DNA of 64,000 nt from Rhinopithecus roxellana (Eukaryota > Chordata > Mammalia > Primates > Cercopithecidae). The position numbers were made by a program, and so were the translations under genes. The notes beneath the pieces are model-generated. The model searched no databases. It had not been told where the DNA came from and worked only from the letters and a program-made list of their open reading frames with translations. The stretch's first letter is position 1; each line of letters starts with the position of its first letter. This document shows positions 35,201-46,798 of this stretch, one piece after another. The DNA is taken from positions 45,953,711 through 46,017,710 of the forward strand of contig NC_044565.1 of assembly GCF_007565055.1 (NCBI RefSeq), given 5' to 3'.

Positions 35201-36400
35201 ACTGTTTTCGTGTTCTTCAAAGGATTTTGGGGAGCTCTACGCGAGGGCTATGGTGAATAAAGGACATCTATTCATAATAATGAAAGAGCACTTCTGAGAA
35301 ATGCTTTCGATGTTGAATGCAACTCAGAGTTACAACGTTTCTCTTCATGATCAGTTGTAACACGTTTTCTTCATACTGCAATGGATCTTCATACGCAATG
35401 ACTTACTGCGACAAGGATGCCTCAGATGAAAACTAGAAAGAACTTCTTAGAAACTCTTGGTGATGTGTGAATCATCTCACGATTTACACTTATGTTTCTG
35501 ACAGTCCATTAACACTGTCTTGAGGAAACCTGAGAAGGCTACTTGGATCGCTAAGGCCTACGCTGATAGAGGAAATTATCATTTCAAATCGGAAAGAAGC
35601 TTCTGAGAAACTCTTTTGATCTTGAGATTCAAGCTCACAGGTACAACTTGTCTCAGAAGCAGTTTGCTAAATCTTTTCGTGTAATCTGGAAATGTGATTT
35701 TTGGGAGCCCATGGGGCCATTGTGTCAAAGGAAATACTCAAAATAATAGAGAGATCTTCTGAAGATGCTTTCTGACGTGTGTACTCATCACAGGGTTCCA
35801 CCCTTCCCTTCTTGGAACGTTTGGCTAACACGGTTGTCTGGATTTCTGCAAAGTGATATTGGAGCTCTATTAGGGCTATTTTGGAAAGAAGATATCTTCA
35901 CATAATTGGAAAAGAAGCTTTCTGGGAAAATGCCTTCGATGTATGAATGCAACTCACAGAGTTACACGTTCTCTTCAGTGATCAGTTTCTGTACACAGTT
36001 TTCTTGAAATCTGCAATGGGATAGCTTTAGGCAATGAGCCTTGGTGACGAAACGGAAATATTCTCAGATGTGAAAACTAGAAGAATCTTTCTTAGACTTC
36101 TTGGTGATGTCTGAATTCACTCACAGATGTCACTTATGTTCCTGGAACAGTCCATTAACACTCTCTTTGAGGAACCTAGATGCTACTTTCCATCGCATTG
36201 AGCCTGCTGATAAAGGAAATATCATCAGTTAAAACGCGAAAGAAGCTTTGCTAGAACTCTTTGTGATCTGTATTCATCTCACAGAGCTTACCGCACACTT
36301 GATCCTCTTGACCAGTTTGCTGAACATCTTTTCGTGGAATCGGAAACGTGAATTTGGAAGCCCATTGGGGAACCCATGTGAAAAAGAAATATCCTCAATA
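29218..36400 (+). repeat. alpha satellite, subtype A four-monomer units, indel-rich
   Basis: About ten tandem copies of a four-monomer alpha-satellite unit. Subtype A is marked by 'ttataacttagacttcagg' in monomer 4 and 'gcaattagatacttcatag' at the monomer 2/3 boundary. Successive copies of 'gatctgtgag' lie about 650-670 bp apart (29737, 30388, 31051, 31722, 32376), shorter than the 687 bp of clean units elsewhere because of many small deletions. From about 35 to 36.4 kb subtype B features take over, so the right edge is approximate. I see no protein coding. Confidence 0.9.
31707..31722. other. 16-base G homopolymer, probable sequencing artifact
   Basis: Sits inside 'cttctttct-G-atctgtgag', where every other copy has a single G. 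The flanks are unaltered satellite. Confidence 0.85.
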
Positions 36401-38716
36401 ATAACAAGAAAGCTTTCTGAGAATGCTTTCTGATGTGTGACTTCACACACAGAGTTCCACCCTTCCCTTCTTGGAACAGTTTGCTAAACTGTTGTCTGGA
36501 TCGCAAAGATATTTGGGAGTCATTGAGGCTATGGTAAAAGGAACATATCTTCAGATAAACGGGAAGAAGGCTCTTGGGAAAATGCAGCTGCTTATGAGGA
36601 TGCATCACAGAGTTACACGTTCCTCACTGCAGTGTCAAGTTCTAACAGTAGTTTTCTTGAATCTGCAATGGGATCTTCTAGGGCAATGAGCTTCGTGACA
36701 AAGGAAATATACTAAGAGGAAACTGAAAAGAAGCTGTTTAGAAACTTCTTGGTGAGTGTGAATTTCATCTCACAGATTACACTATAGTTCCTAGACAGTC
36801 CATTACACTGTCTTTGAGGAAGGAAGGCTACTTCCTGCGAATTGAGCCTACGCGTGAAGGAAATATTCAGTTCAAAATGAAAGAAGCTTTCTGAGAAACT
36901 TCTTGTGCTCTGTGAATTCACCTCACAGATTACAACTTAGTCCCAGAACAGTTTGCCTAACATCTTTCGTGTGAATCTGCAAAGTGATATTTTGGAGCCC
37001 ATGTGGGCCCATGTGAAAAAGGAAATATCCTCAGATAGAATAGAAAAGAATTTCGAGAGATTGCTTTCATGAGTGTGGACTTCATCACAAGAGTTACCAC
37101 CCTTCCTTCTTGGAACAGTTTTCAACACGTTGTCGTGATTCTGCAAAGTGATATTTGGGAGCTCATTGACCTGGTGAAAAGGAATAATTCCGATAAATGG
37201 AAAAGAAGCCTTCTGAAATGACAGTCGATGTATGAAGGCAACTCACAGAGTTACAGTTCTTCTTTCAGTGATCAGTTTGCTAACAAGTTTTCTGAAATCT
37301 CAATGTGAACGTCTTAGCGCCATGAAGTTTACGGTGACAAGGAAAATCCTCATGGAAAACTAGAAAGAAGCTTCTTAGAAACTTCTGGTGATGTGTGAAT
37401 TCATCTCACAGAGTGACACTTTGGTTCCTGGAACAGTCCAATTAAACACTGTCTTTGGGAACCTGAGAAGGGCTACTTTCTTTCCATTGAGGCCTACGCT
37501 GAGAAAGGAAATATTCAGTGACAAACCGTGAAAGAAGCTTTCTAAAATCTTCTTTGCAATCGTGAATTCATCATCACGGAGTTCAACGTACTCTTCAGGA
37601 ACAGTTTGCTACCAGTCTTTTCGTGGAATCTGGCAAAGTGATTTTGAGCCATTGGGCCCATGGTGAAAAAGGAAATATCCTCAGAGATATAGAGAGAACG
37701 CTTCTGAGAGATTGCTTCGGATTGTGACTTCACACACGACTCAACCCTTCCCTTCTTGGAACAGTTTGCTAACATGTTGCCGTGGATTCTGCAAAGTGAT
37801 ATTTGGGAGCTCATTGAGGGCTATGGTGAAAAAGGAAATATCCTTCAGATATAAAACTGGAAAGAACCTTTTGGTGAAAATGCACTTCGATGTAGAGAAT
37901 GCGACCACAGAGTTACACGTTATCTCTCAGTGAGCAGTTTGCTATAGAAATTTTTTTCTTTGAATCTGCATGCAACTGCTTAGCGCAGTGAGCTTTGGTC
38001 GAATAGGAATATCCCAGATGGAACTAAGAAGAAGCTTTCTAGAGAACTTCTTGGTGATGCGTGAATCATCTCACGAGTTCACATATTGTCCTGGAACAGT
38101 CATTGCACACTGTCTTTGGGAACTGAAAGGCTATTCCATCCTTGGGCCTACGCTAATAGGAAATATCATCAGTTCAAAAGTGAAAGAAGCTTTCTTGAGA
38201 AACTTCTTGTTTGATCTGTGAATTCCACTCACAGATTCAACTTTGTCTCTCGGAAGCAGTTTGCTAACAGTCTTTTCGTGGAATGCAAAGTGATTTGTGG
38301 GAGCTCTTGGGCCTTGTGAAAAGGAAATATCCTCAGCAGAATAACTAGAGAGAAGACTTTCTGAGAGATTGCGTCTGATGTGTGACTTCATCACACAGAG
38401 TTCCACCTTTCCTTCTTGAACAGTTTGCCTAACACGTTGTCGTGGATTCTGCAAAGTGATATTTGGGAGCGCTCAATGAGTGCGTTGGTGAAAAATGAAA
38501 TATCTCTCAGATCAAACTGGAAAGAGCCTTCTGAAATATGCATCGTGCATAGTGTAATGCAACTCAAGAGACAGTTAGCACACTTTTCTCTTCAGTGATA
38601 TTTCTATCACGTTTGTCTTGGAATCTGCAATGGGATGACCATCTTAGCGCGATATAAGCTTATGGGACAAAGGAAATACTCAGTGTAATACTAAAAGAAA
38701 ATCCTTCTTAGAAACT
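36400..38716 (+). repeat. alpha satellite super-repeat, partial first copy (copy 0)
   Basis: Markers line up about 6.36 kb upstream of those in the next copy, for example 'ccatgaagtttacggtgaca' (about 37320 versus 43689) and 'actgcttagcgcagtgag' (37974) versus 'actgcttagcgcaattag' (44342). The sequence is noisy. Its left limit is approximate. Confidence 0.7.
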
Positions 38717-39222
38717 GCTTTGCGATGTTTGAATGCACTTACATAGTGACCGTTCTCAGCAGTGATCATTGTTTGCTAACAACAGTTTCCTTGAAATCTG
38801 TAATGGGATACTTCTTAGCGCATGAACTTATACGTGACAAAGGAATTATCGTCATAATGAAAAGTAGAAAGATTTTCTCAGAATTTCTTGGTGATGTGTG
38901 AATTCATCTCACAGAGTTATAACTATTCCTCATGAGGCTTTGTTACACTCTTCTCGTGGAATCTGCAAGTGATATTTGGGAGCCCCTTGGGCCACAGTTT
39001 GAAAAGAAATATCTCAGAGAATAGATAGGATAGCTTTCGGAGAGATTTCTTTCGAGTTTGACTTCATCAACAGGTACCACCCTTCCCTTCTGGAAAGAGT
39101 TTGCTAACACTGTTGTCGTTATTCTAAAGTGATATTTGGGAGCTCAGTGAAGGCTATGGTGAATAGGAAATTCTTCATATAAAAAATGAAAGAAGCTTTG
39201 ATGGGAAGATCCTTCGATGTAT

Positions 39223-39223
39223 A
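39223..39223 (+). repeat. monomer 2/3 fusion point, copy 1, first
   Basis: 'ttcgatgtat' of monomer 2 is joined to 'aaca-nn-cattaacactgtc' of monomer 3, removing about 210 bp. The local sequence is noisy. Confidence 0.8.
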
Positions 39224-39415
39224 ACATACATTAACACTGTCTTTGAGGAACCTCGGTAGGCTACTTCCGTCTCATTTAGGCTCTACGCTGATAAAGGAAA
39301 GATCATAAATTCAAACGTGAAGAAGCTTTCTGAGAACGTCTTGTGATCTGTTAATTCTCTCAAATAGTTACAACCTTCGTCTTCATGAAGCAGTTTGCTA
39401 ACACTCTTTTCGTGG

Positions 39416-39437
39416 AAAAAATTTTTTTCCCCCCCCC
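39416..39437. other. stretched A6-T7-C9 run, probable sequencing artifact
   Basis: The expected satellite is 'cgtggaatctgcaa'. Here 'aatc' has become six A, seven T and nine C in order, while the flanks are unchanged. Confidence 0.88.
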
Positions 39438-40348
39438 TGCAATGTGATCTTTGGGAGCCCTTGGCGCCCATTGTGAAAAAGGAATATCCTCAGAGAATAA
39501 CTAGAGAGAAGCTTTCTGATAGATTGCTTCTGATGGGGACTCCATCACACAAGTCCCACCGTTACCTACCTTCTTGGAACAGTTTGCTAACACTGGTTTT
39601 CGGGATTAGGCAAATTGATTTTCAGAGCTCATTGAGGGCTATGGGGGAAAAGGAAATATCTCATATAAAAACAGGAAGAAGCCTCTGGAAAATACACTTC
39701 AATGTATGAATGCAATTCACAGAGTTACACGTTTCTCTCATGATCAGTTTGCTAACCAGTTTTCTTTCTTGAAATCGCATGGGGACACTTAGCGCATGAG
39801 CTTACGGAGACAAGTAAATATGCTCAGACATATGAAAACTAGAAAAAAAGCTTTCTTAGAAACTTCTTGGTGATGTGTGAAGTTCATCTCAATGGCGATA
39901 CATTAGTTTTCCTGGAGCAGTCCATAAACACTGTCTTTGAGAAAGGAGAAGGGCTCCTTTCCATCACATTGAGGTCTATGATGAATAAAGGAATAGCATC
40001 AATTCAAAACATGAAAGAATTTATGGAAACGTCTTGGATCTGTGAATTCATCTCACAGAATTTCAACTTTAGTCATCATGACGCAGTTTGTAAACAGTCT
40101 TTTCGTGGAATCTGCGAGTGATATTTGAGAGCCTTTATGCCGTCGTGAAAAAGAAATTCTTCAGAGAATACTAGAGAGAAGCTTTCAGAAGATTGCTTTC
40201 GATGTCGGATTTCTCACAACGTAGATCCACCTTTCCGTTCTTGGAAAATTTGCTACACAGTTGTCATGGATTCCTGCAAAGTGATATTTGGGAGCTCATT
40301 GATGGCTATGGGCAAAGGAATATCTGTCAGAATAAACACTGAAAAGAG

Positions 40349-40501
40349 CTGCTGGGAAATGCACTTCGATGTTAATACAGTCCATTAAGCACTGTCTTTG
40401 ACGAACCTGGGTCTTCAGATAAAAAACTGGAAAGAAGCCTGCTGGGAAAATGCACTTCGATGTATAACAGTCCATTAACACTGTCTTTGACGAACCTGGG
40501 T
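40349..40501 (+). repeat. 89-bp duplicated segment at noisy/clean transition
   Basis: 'gacgaacctgggt' ends at 40412 and again at 40501, with the monomer 2/3 fusion present in both. The left copy is error-rich and the right copy clean. Copies 2 and 3 of the super-repeat have this segment once (around 46805 and 53165). Confidence 0.85.
40465..40465 (+). repeat. monomer 2/3 fusion point, copy 1, second
   Basis: 'cttcgatgtat' joined to 'aacagtccattaacac', followed by 'tgtctttgacgaacctgggt', the variant specific to the second fusion of each copy. Confidence 0.9.
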
Positions 40502-43500
40502 AAGGCTACTTTCCATCGCATTGAGGTCTACGCTCATAAAGGAAAAATCATCAGTTCAAAACGTGAAAGAAGCTTTCTGAGAAACTTCTTTGGGATCTGT
40601 GAATTCATCTCACAGTGTTCCAAGTTAGCCCTCATGAAGTCGTTTGCTAACACTCTTTTCGTGGAATCTGCAAAGTGATATTTGGGAGCCCATTGGGTCC
40701 ATGGTGAAAAACGAAATATCCTCAGAGAATAACTAGAGAGAAGCTTTCTGAGAGATTGCTTTCTGATGTGTGACTTCGTCACGGAGAGTTTCACCCTTCC
40801 CTTCTGGAAGAGTTTGCTAACACTGTTATGGATATTGCAAAGTGATATTTGGGAGCTCTTTGAGTGCTATAGTGAAAAAGCAAATATCTTCAGATACAAA
40901 CAGGAAGGAACCCTTCTTCGAAAATGCACTTCAATGTATGAAAGCAACTCAAAGAGTTACACGTTTCTCTTCAGTAATCAGTTTGCTAACACAGTTTTCT
41001 TGAAATATGCAATGGGATACTTCTTAGCACAATGAAGCTTAGGGGGACAAAGGAAATATGCTCAGATGGAAACTAGAAAGCTTTACTAGAAACTCCTTGG
41101 TGATGGGTGAATTCTTCTCACAGAGTTACACTTATGTTTCCTGGAAGATTCCATTTACACTATCTTTGAGGAACCTGAGAAGGGCTACTTTCCATCGCAT
41201 TCAGGCCTACGCTGATAAAGGAAATATCATCGCTTCAAAACGTGAAGGAAGCTTTCTGAGAAACATCTTTGTGACCTCTGAATTCGTCTCACAGGGTTAC
41301 AATTTAGTCTTCACGAAGCAGTTTGCTAACACTCTTTTCTTGGAATCTGCAAAGGGATATTTGGGAGCCAATTGGGGCCCATGGTGAAAAAGGAAATATC
41401 CTCAGAGAATAACTAGAGAGAAGCTTTCTGAGAGATTGCTTTCTGATGTGCGACTTCATCACACAGAGTTCCACCCTTCCCTTCTTGGAACAGTTTGCTA
41501 ACACTGATGTCGTGGATTCTGCAAAGTGATATTTCGGAGCTCATTGAGGTCTATGGTGAAAAAGGAAATATCTTCAGATAAAAACTGGAAAGAAGCCTTC
41601 TGGGAAAATGCACTTCAATGTATGAATTCAACTCACAGAGTTACACGTTTCTCTCCAGTGATCAGTTTGCTAACACAGTTTTCTTGAAATCTGCAATGGG
41701 ATACGTTTTAGCGCAATTAAGCTTACGTGACAAAGGAAATATCCTAGATGAAAACTGGAAAGAACTATCTTAGAAACTTCTTAGTGATGTGTGAATTCAT
41801 CTCACTGATTTACACTTTATTCCTGGAACAGTCCATTAACACTGTCTTTGAGGAACCTGAGTAGGGCTAGTTTCCATCGCATTGAAGCCTACGCTGATAA
41901 AGGAATATTTCAGTTGAAAACGTGAGAGAGCTTTCTGAGAAACTTCTTTGTGATCTGTGAAGTCATCTCACAGAGTTACTTAGTCCTCAGGAAGCAGTTT
42001 GCTAACAGTCTTTTCGTGGAATCTACAAAGTGATATTTGGGAGCCCATTGGGGCCCATTGTGAAAAACGAAATATCCTCAGAGAATAACTAGATAGAAGC
42101 TTTCTGTGAGATTGCTTTCTGATGTGTGACTTCATCACGGAGAGTTCCACCCTCCCTTCTGGAAGATTTTGCTAACACTGTTGTGGATTCTGCAAAGTGA
42201 TATTTGGGAGCTTTGAGTTATAGTGAAAAAGGAAATATCATCGGATACAAAGTGGAAGAACCCTTCCGAAAATGCACTTCAATGTATAAAAGCAACTGAA
42301 AGAGTTACACGTTTCTCTTCAGTGATCAGTTTACTAACAAAGTTTTCTTGAAATCTGCAATGGGATACATCTTAGCACAATGAAGCTTACGGGGACAAAG
42401 GAAATATGCTCAGATTGAAACTAGAAAGAAGCTTTCTAGAAACTCTTGGTGATGTGTGAATTCTTCTCACAGTGACACTCATGTTTCCTGGAACAGTCCA
42501 TTACACTGTCTTTGAGGAACCTGAGAAGGGCTACTTTCCATCGCATTGAGGCCTACGCAGATAAAGGAAATATCATCAGTTGGAAACGAGAAGGAAGCTT
42601 TCTGAGAAACATTTGTGATCTCTGAATTCGTCTCACGGGTTACAACTTAGTCTTCACGAAGCAGTTTGCTAACACTCTTTCTTGGAATCTGCAAAGGATA
42701 TTTGGGAGCCAATTGGGGCCCATGGTGAAAAAGGAAATATCCTCACATATAACTAGGAGAAGCTTTCTGAGAGATTGCTTTCTGATGTGTGACTTCATCA
42801 CACAGAGTTCCACCCTTCCCTTCTTGGAACAGTTTGCTAACACTGTTGTCGTGGATTCTGCAAAGTGATATTTGGAGCTCATTGAGGGCTATGGTGAAAA
42901 AGGAAATATCTTCACATAAAACTGGAAAGAAGCCTCTGGGAAAATGCACTCGATGTAGGAATGCAACTCACAGAGTTACACGTTTCCTTCAGTGATCAGT
43001 TTGCTAACTAGTTTTCTTGAAATCTGCAGTGATACTTTTAGGCAATGAAGCTTAGGTGACAAAGGAAATACTCAGAGGAAAATGGAAAAAAGCTGTTAGA
43101 ACTCTTGGTGATGTGTGAATTCATCTCACAGAGTTACACTTATTTCCTGGAGCAGTCCATTAACACTGTCTTTGAGGAATGAGAAGGCTACTTCCATCGC
43201 ATTGAGGCGCTGCTGATAAATAATATCAGTTCAAAAGTGAAAGAAGCTTTCTGAGAAACTTCTTTGTGATCTGTGAATTCACCTCACAGAATTACAACTT
43301 AGTCCTCATGAAGCAGTTTGCTAACAGTCTTTCGTGGAATCTGCAAAGTGATATTTGGAGCCCATTGGGCCAATGTGAAAAAGGAAATATCCTCAGATCA
43401 TAACTAGAGAAAGTTCTGAGAGATTGCTTTCAGATGTGTGACTTCATCACAGAGTTCCACCCTTCCTTCTTGGAACAGTTTGCGAACACGTTGTCGTGGA

Positions 43501-45069
43501 TTCTGCAAAGTGATATTTGGGAGCTCATTGAAGCATGGTGAAAAAGGAAAATTCAGATAAAACTGGAGAGCCTTCTGTGAAAATGACTTCGATGTATGAA
43601 GGCAACTCACAGAGTTACAGGTTTCTCTTCAGTGATCAGTTTGCTAACACAGTTTTCTGGAAATCTGCAATGTGATACTTCTTAGTGCCATGAAGTTTAC
43701 GGTGACAAAGGAAAATCCTCAGATGGAAACTAGAGAAGCTTTCTTAGAAACTTCTTGGTGATGTGTGAATTCATCTCACAGAGTACACTTTGTTTCCTGG
43801 AACAGTCCATTAACACTGTCTTTGAGGAACCTGAGAAGGGCTTTCCATCGCATTGAGGCCTACGCTGATAAGGAAATTCAACAGTTCAAACGTGAAAGAA
43901 GCTTTCTTAGAAACTTCTTTGCTCTGATTCATCTCACAGAGTTACAACTTACTTCAGGAAGCAGTTTGCTAACACTCTTTTCGTGGAATCTGCAAAGTGA
44001 TATTTGGAGCCCATTGGGCCCAATGGTGAAAAAGGAAATATCCTCAGAGAATAACTAGAGAGAGCCTTCTGAGAGATTGCTTTCTGATGCTGTGACTTCA
44101 TCACACAGAGCTCAACCCTTCCCTTCTTGGAACAGTTTGCTAACACTGTTGTCGTGGATTCTGCAAAGTGATATTTGGGAGCTCATTGAGGGCTATGGTG
44201 AAAAGGAAATACCTTCAGATAAAACTGGAAAGAACCCTTTTGTGAAAATGCACTTCGATGTATGAATGCGACTCACAGAGTTACACGGTTCTCTTCAGTG
44301 ATCAGTTTGCTAACACAGTTTTCTTGAAATCTCAATGCGATACTGCTTAGCGCAATTAGGGCTTATGGTGACATAGGACAATATCCTCAGATGGAAACTA
44401 GAAAGAAGCTTCTAAGAAACTTCTTGGTGATGCGTGAATTCATCTCACAGAGTTTCACTTATTGTCCTGGAACAGTCCATTAACACTGTCTTTGAGGAAC
44501 CTGAGAAGGGCTACTTTCCATCAACTTGAGTGCCTACGCTAATAAAGGAAATATCATCAGTTCAAAACGTGAAAGAAGCTTTCTGAGAAACTTCTTTGTG
44601 ATCTGTGAATTCATCTCACAGAGTTGCAACTTTGTCCTCAGGAAGCAGTTTGCTAACAGTCTTTTCGTGAAAGTGCCAAGTGATATTTGGGAGCTCTTTG
44701 GGGCCCATTGTGAAAAAGGAAATATCCTCAGAGAATAACTAGAGAGAAGCTTTCTGAGAGATTGCTTTCTGATGTGTGACTTTCATCACACAAAGTTCCA
44801 ACCTTTCCTTCTTGGAACAGTTTGCTAACACTGTTGTCGTGATTCTGCAAAGTGATATTGGGAGCTCAATGAGTGCTATGGTGAAAAGGAAATATCTTCA
44901 GATACAAACTGGAAAGAAGCCTTCTGGGAAAATGCACATCGGTGTATGAATGCAACTCACAGAGTTACACGTTTCTCTTCAGTTATCAGTTTGCTATCAG
45001 CAGTTTTCTTGAAATCTGCAATAGGATACTTCTTAGCGCAATACAGCTTATGGTGACAAAGGAAAACTC

Positions 45070-45345
45070 CTCAGATGGAAATTAGAAAAGAAGTCTTCTT
45101 AGAAACTGCTTTGCGATGTGTGAATGCAACTACATAGTGACACGTTTCTCATCAGTGATCAGTTTGCTAACGCAGTTTCCTTGAAATCTGCAATGGGATA
45201 CTTCTTAGCGCAATGAAGCTTACGGTGACAAAGGAATTATCGTCATATGAAAAGTAGAAAGAAGTTTTCTCAGAAATTTCTTGGTGATGTGTGAATTCAT
45301 CTCACAGAGTTATAACTTATTTCTCAGGAGGCAGTTTGCTAACAC
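45070..45345 (+). repeat. hybrid monomers 3/2 and 3/4 in super-repeat
   Basis: Monomer 3 sequence ('attagaaaagaagtcttctt') runs into monomer 2 type ('gatgtgtgaatgcaac'). The next monomer starts as type 3 ('gcgcaatgaagcttacggtg') and ends as type 4 ('caggaggcagtttgct'). The same pair recurs near 51395-51670 and 57885-58150, and in noisy form near 38680. Confidence 0.75.
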
Positions 45346-45634
45346 TCTTCTCGTGGAATCTGGAAAGTGATATTTGGGAGCCCATTGGGGCCCATTTTGA
45401 AAAAGAAAATATCCTCAGAGAATAGCTAGGAGAAGCTTTCGGAGAGATTTCTTTCTGATGTGTGACTTCATCAAACAGAGTACCACCCTTCCCTTCTTGG
45501 AAGAGTTTGCTAACACTGTTGTCGTTTATTCTTCAAAGTGATATTTGGGAGCTCATTGAAGGCTATGGTGAATAAGGAAATATCTTCAGACAAAGACTGG
45601 AAAGAAGCTTGCTGGGAAGATGCACTTCGATGTA

Positions 45635-45635
45635 T
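45635..45635 (+). repeat. monomer 2/3 fusion point, copy 2, first
   Basis: 'cttcgatgtat' joined to 'aacagtccattaacac'. The next monomer-1 marker follows about 476 bp after the previous one instead of about 687. Confidence 0.9.
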
Positions 45636-46797
45636 AACAGTCCATTAACACTGTCTTTGAGGAACCTCGGTAGGGCTACTTTCCATCTCATTGAGGTCTA
45701 CGCTGATAAAAGGAAATATCATAAATTCAAAACGTGAAAGAAGCTTTCTGAGAAACTTCTTTGTGATCTGTGAATTCCTCTCACAGAGTTACAACTTCGT
45801 CTTCATGAAGCAGTTTGCTAACCATCTTTTCGTGGAATCTGCAATGTGATATTTGGGGGCCCTTTGGAACCCATTGTGAAAAAGGAAATATCCTCAGAGA
45901 ATAACTAGAGAGAAGCTTTCTGAGAGATTGCTTTCTGATGTGGGACTTCATCACACAGAGTTCCACCCTTACCTTCTTGGGAACAGTTTACTAACACTGT
46001 TTTCGTGGATTATGCAAAGTGATATTTCGGAGCTCATTGAGGGCTATGGGGGAAAAGGAAATATCTTCAGATAAAAACAGGAAAGAAGCCTTCTGGAAAA
46101 ATACACTTCAATGTATGAATGCAATTCACAGAGTTACACGTTTCTCTTCAGTGATCAGTTTGCTAACACAGTTTTCTTGAAATCTGCAATGGGACACTTA
46201 GCGCAATGAAGCTTACGGAGACAAAGGAAATATGCTCAGATGAAAACTAGAAAAAAGCTTTCTTAGAAACTTCTTGGTGATGTGTGAATTCATCTCACGG
46301 CATTACACTTATGTTTCCTGGAGCAGTCCATAAACACTGTCTTTGAGGAACCGGAGAAGGGCTCCTTTCCATCACATTGAGGTCTATGCTGATAAAGGAA
46401 ATATCATCAATTCAAAACATGAAAGAAGCTTTATGAGAAACTTCTTTGGGATCTGTGAATTCATCTCACAGAATTCCAACTTAGTCCGCATGAAGCAGTT
46501 TGGTAACAGTCTTTTCGTGGAATCTGCAAAGTGATATTTGAGAGCCCTTTAGGCCCATCGTGAAAAAGGAAATATCTTCAGATAATAACTAGAGAGAAGC
46601 TTTCTGAGAGATTGCTTTCGGATGTCTGATTTCATCACACGGAGATCCACCTTTCCGTTCTTGGAAAAGTTTGCTAACACAGTTGTCATGGATTCTGCAA
46701 AGTGATATTTGGTAGCCCATTGAGGGCTATGGGCAAAAGGAAATATCTTCAGATAAAAACTGGAAAGAAGCCTGCTGGGAAAATGCACTTCGATGTA

Positions 46798-46798
46798 T
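46798..46798 (+). repeat. monomer 2/3 fusion point, copy 2, second
   Basis: Same joint as at 45635, followed by 'tgtctttgacgaacctgggt' as in the second fusion of copies 1 and 3. Confidence 0.9.

Larger units (their letters stand above)
38717..45107 (+). repeat. alpha satellite super-repeat, copy 1 (6391 bp)
   Basis: Phase is set arbitrarily at the marker 'gctttgcgatgt'. It is made of about nine to ten four-monomer blocks, two of which carry a monomer 2/3 fusion (39223; 40374 and again 40465). It shares with copies 2 and 3 the marker 'tcatcgcttcaaaacgtgaa' (41229; 47570; 53918). The first 1.7 kb is noisy and the rest largely clean. An 89-bp duplication near 40412 is specific to this copy. Confidence 0.85.
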
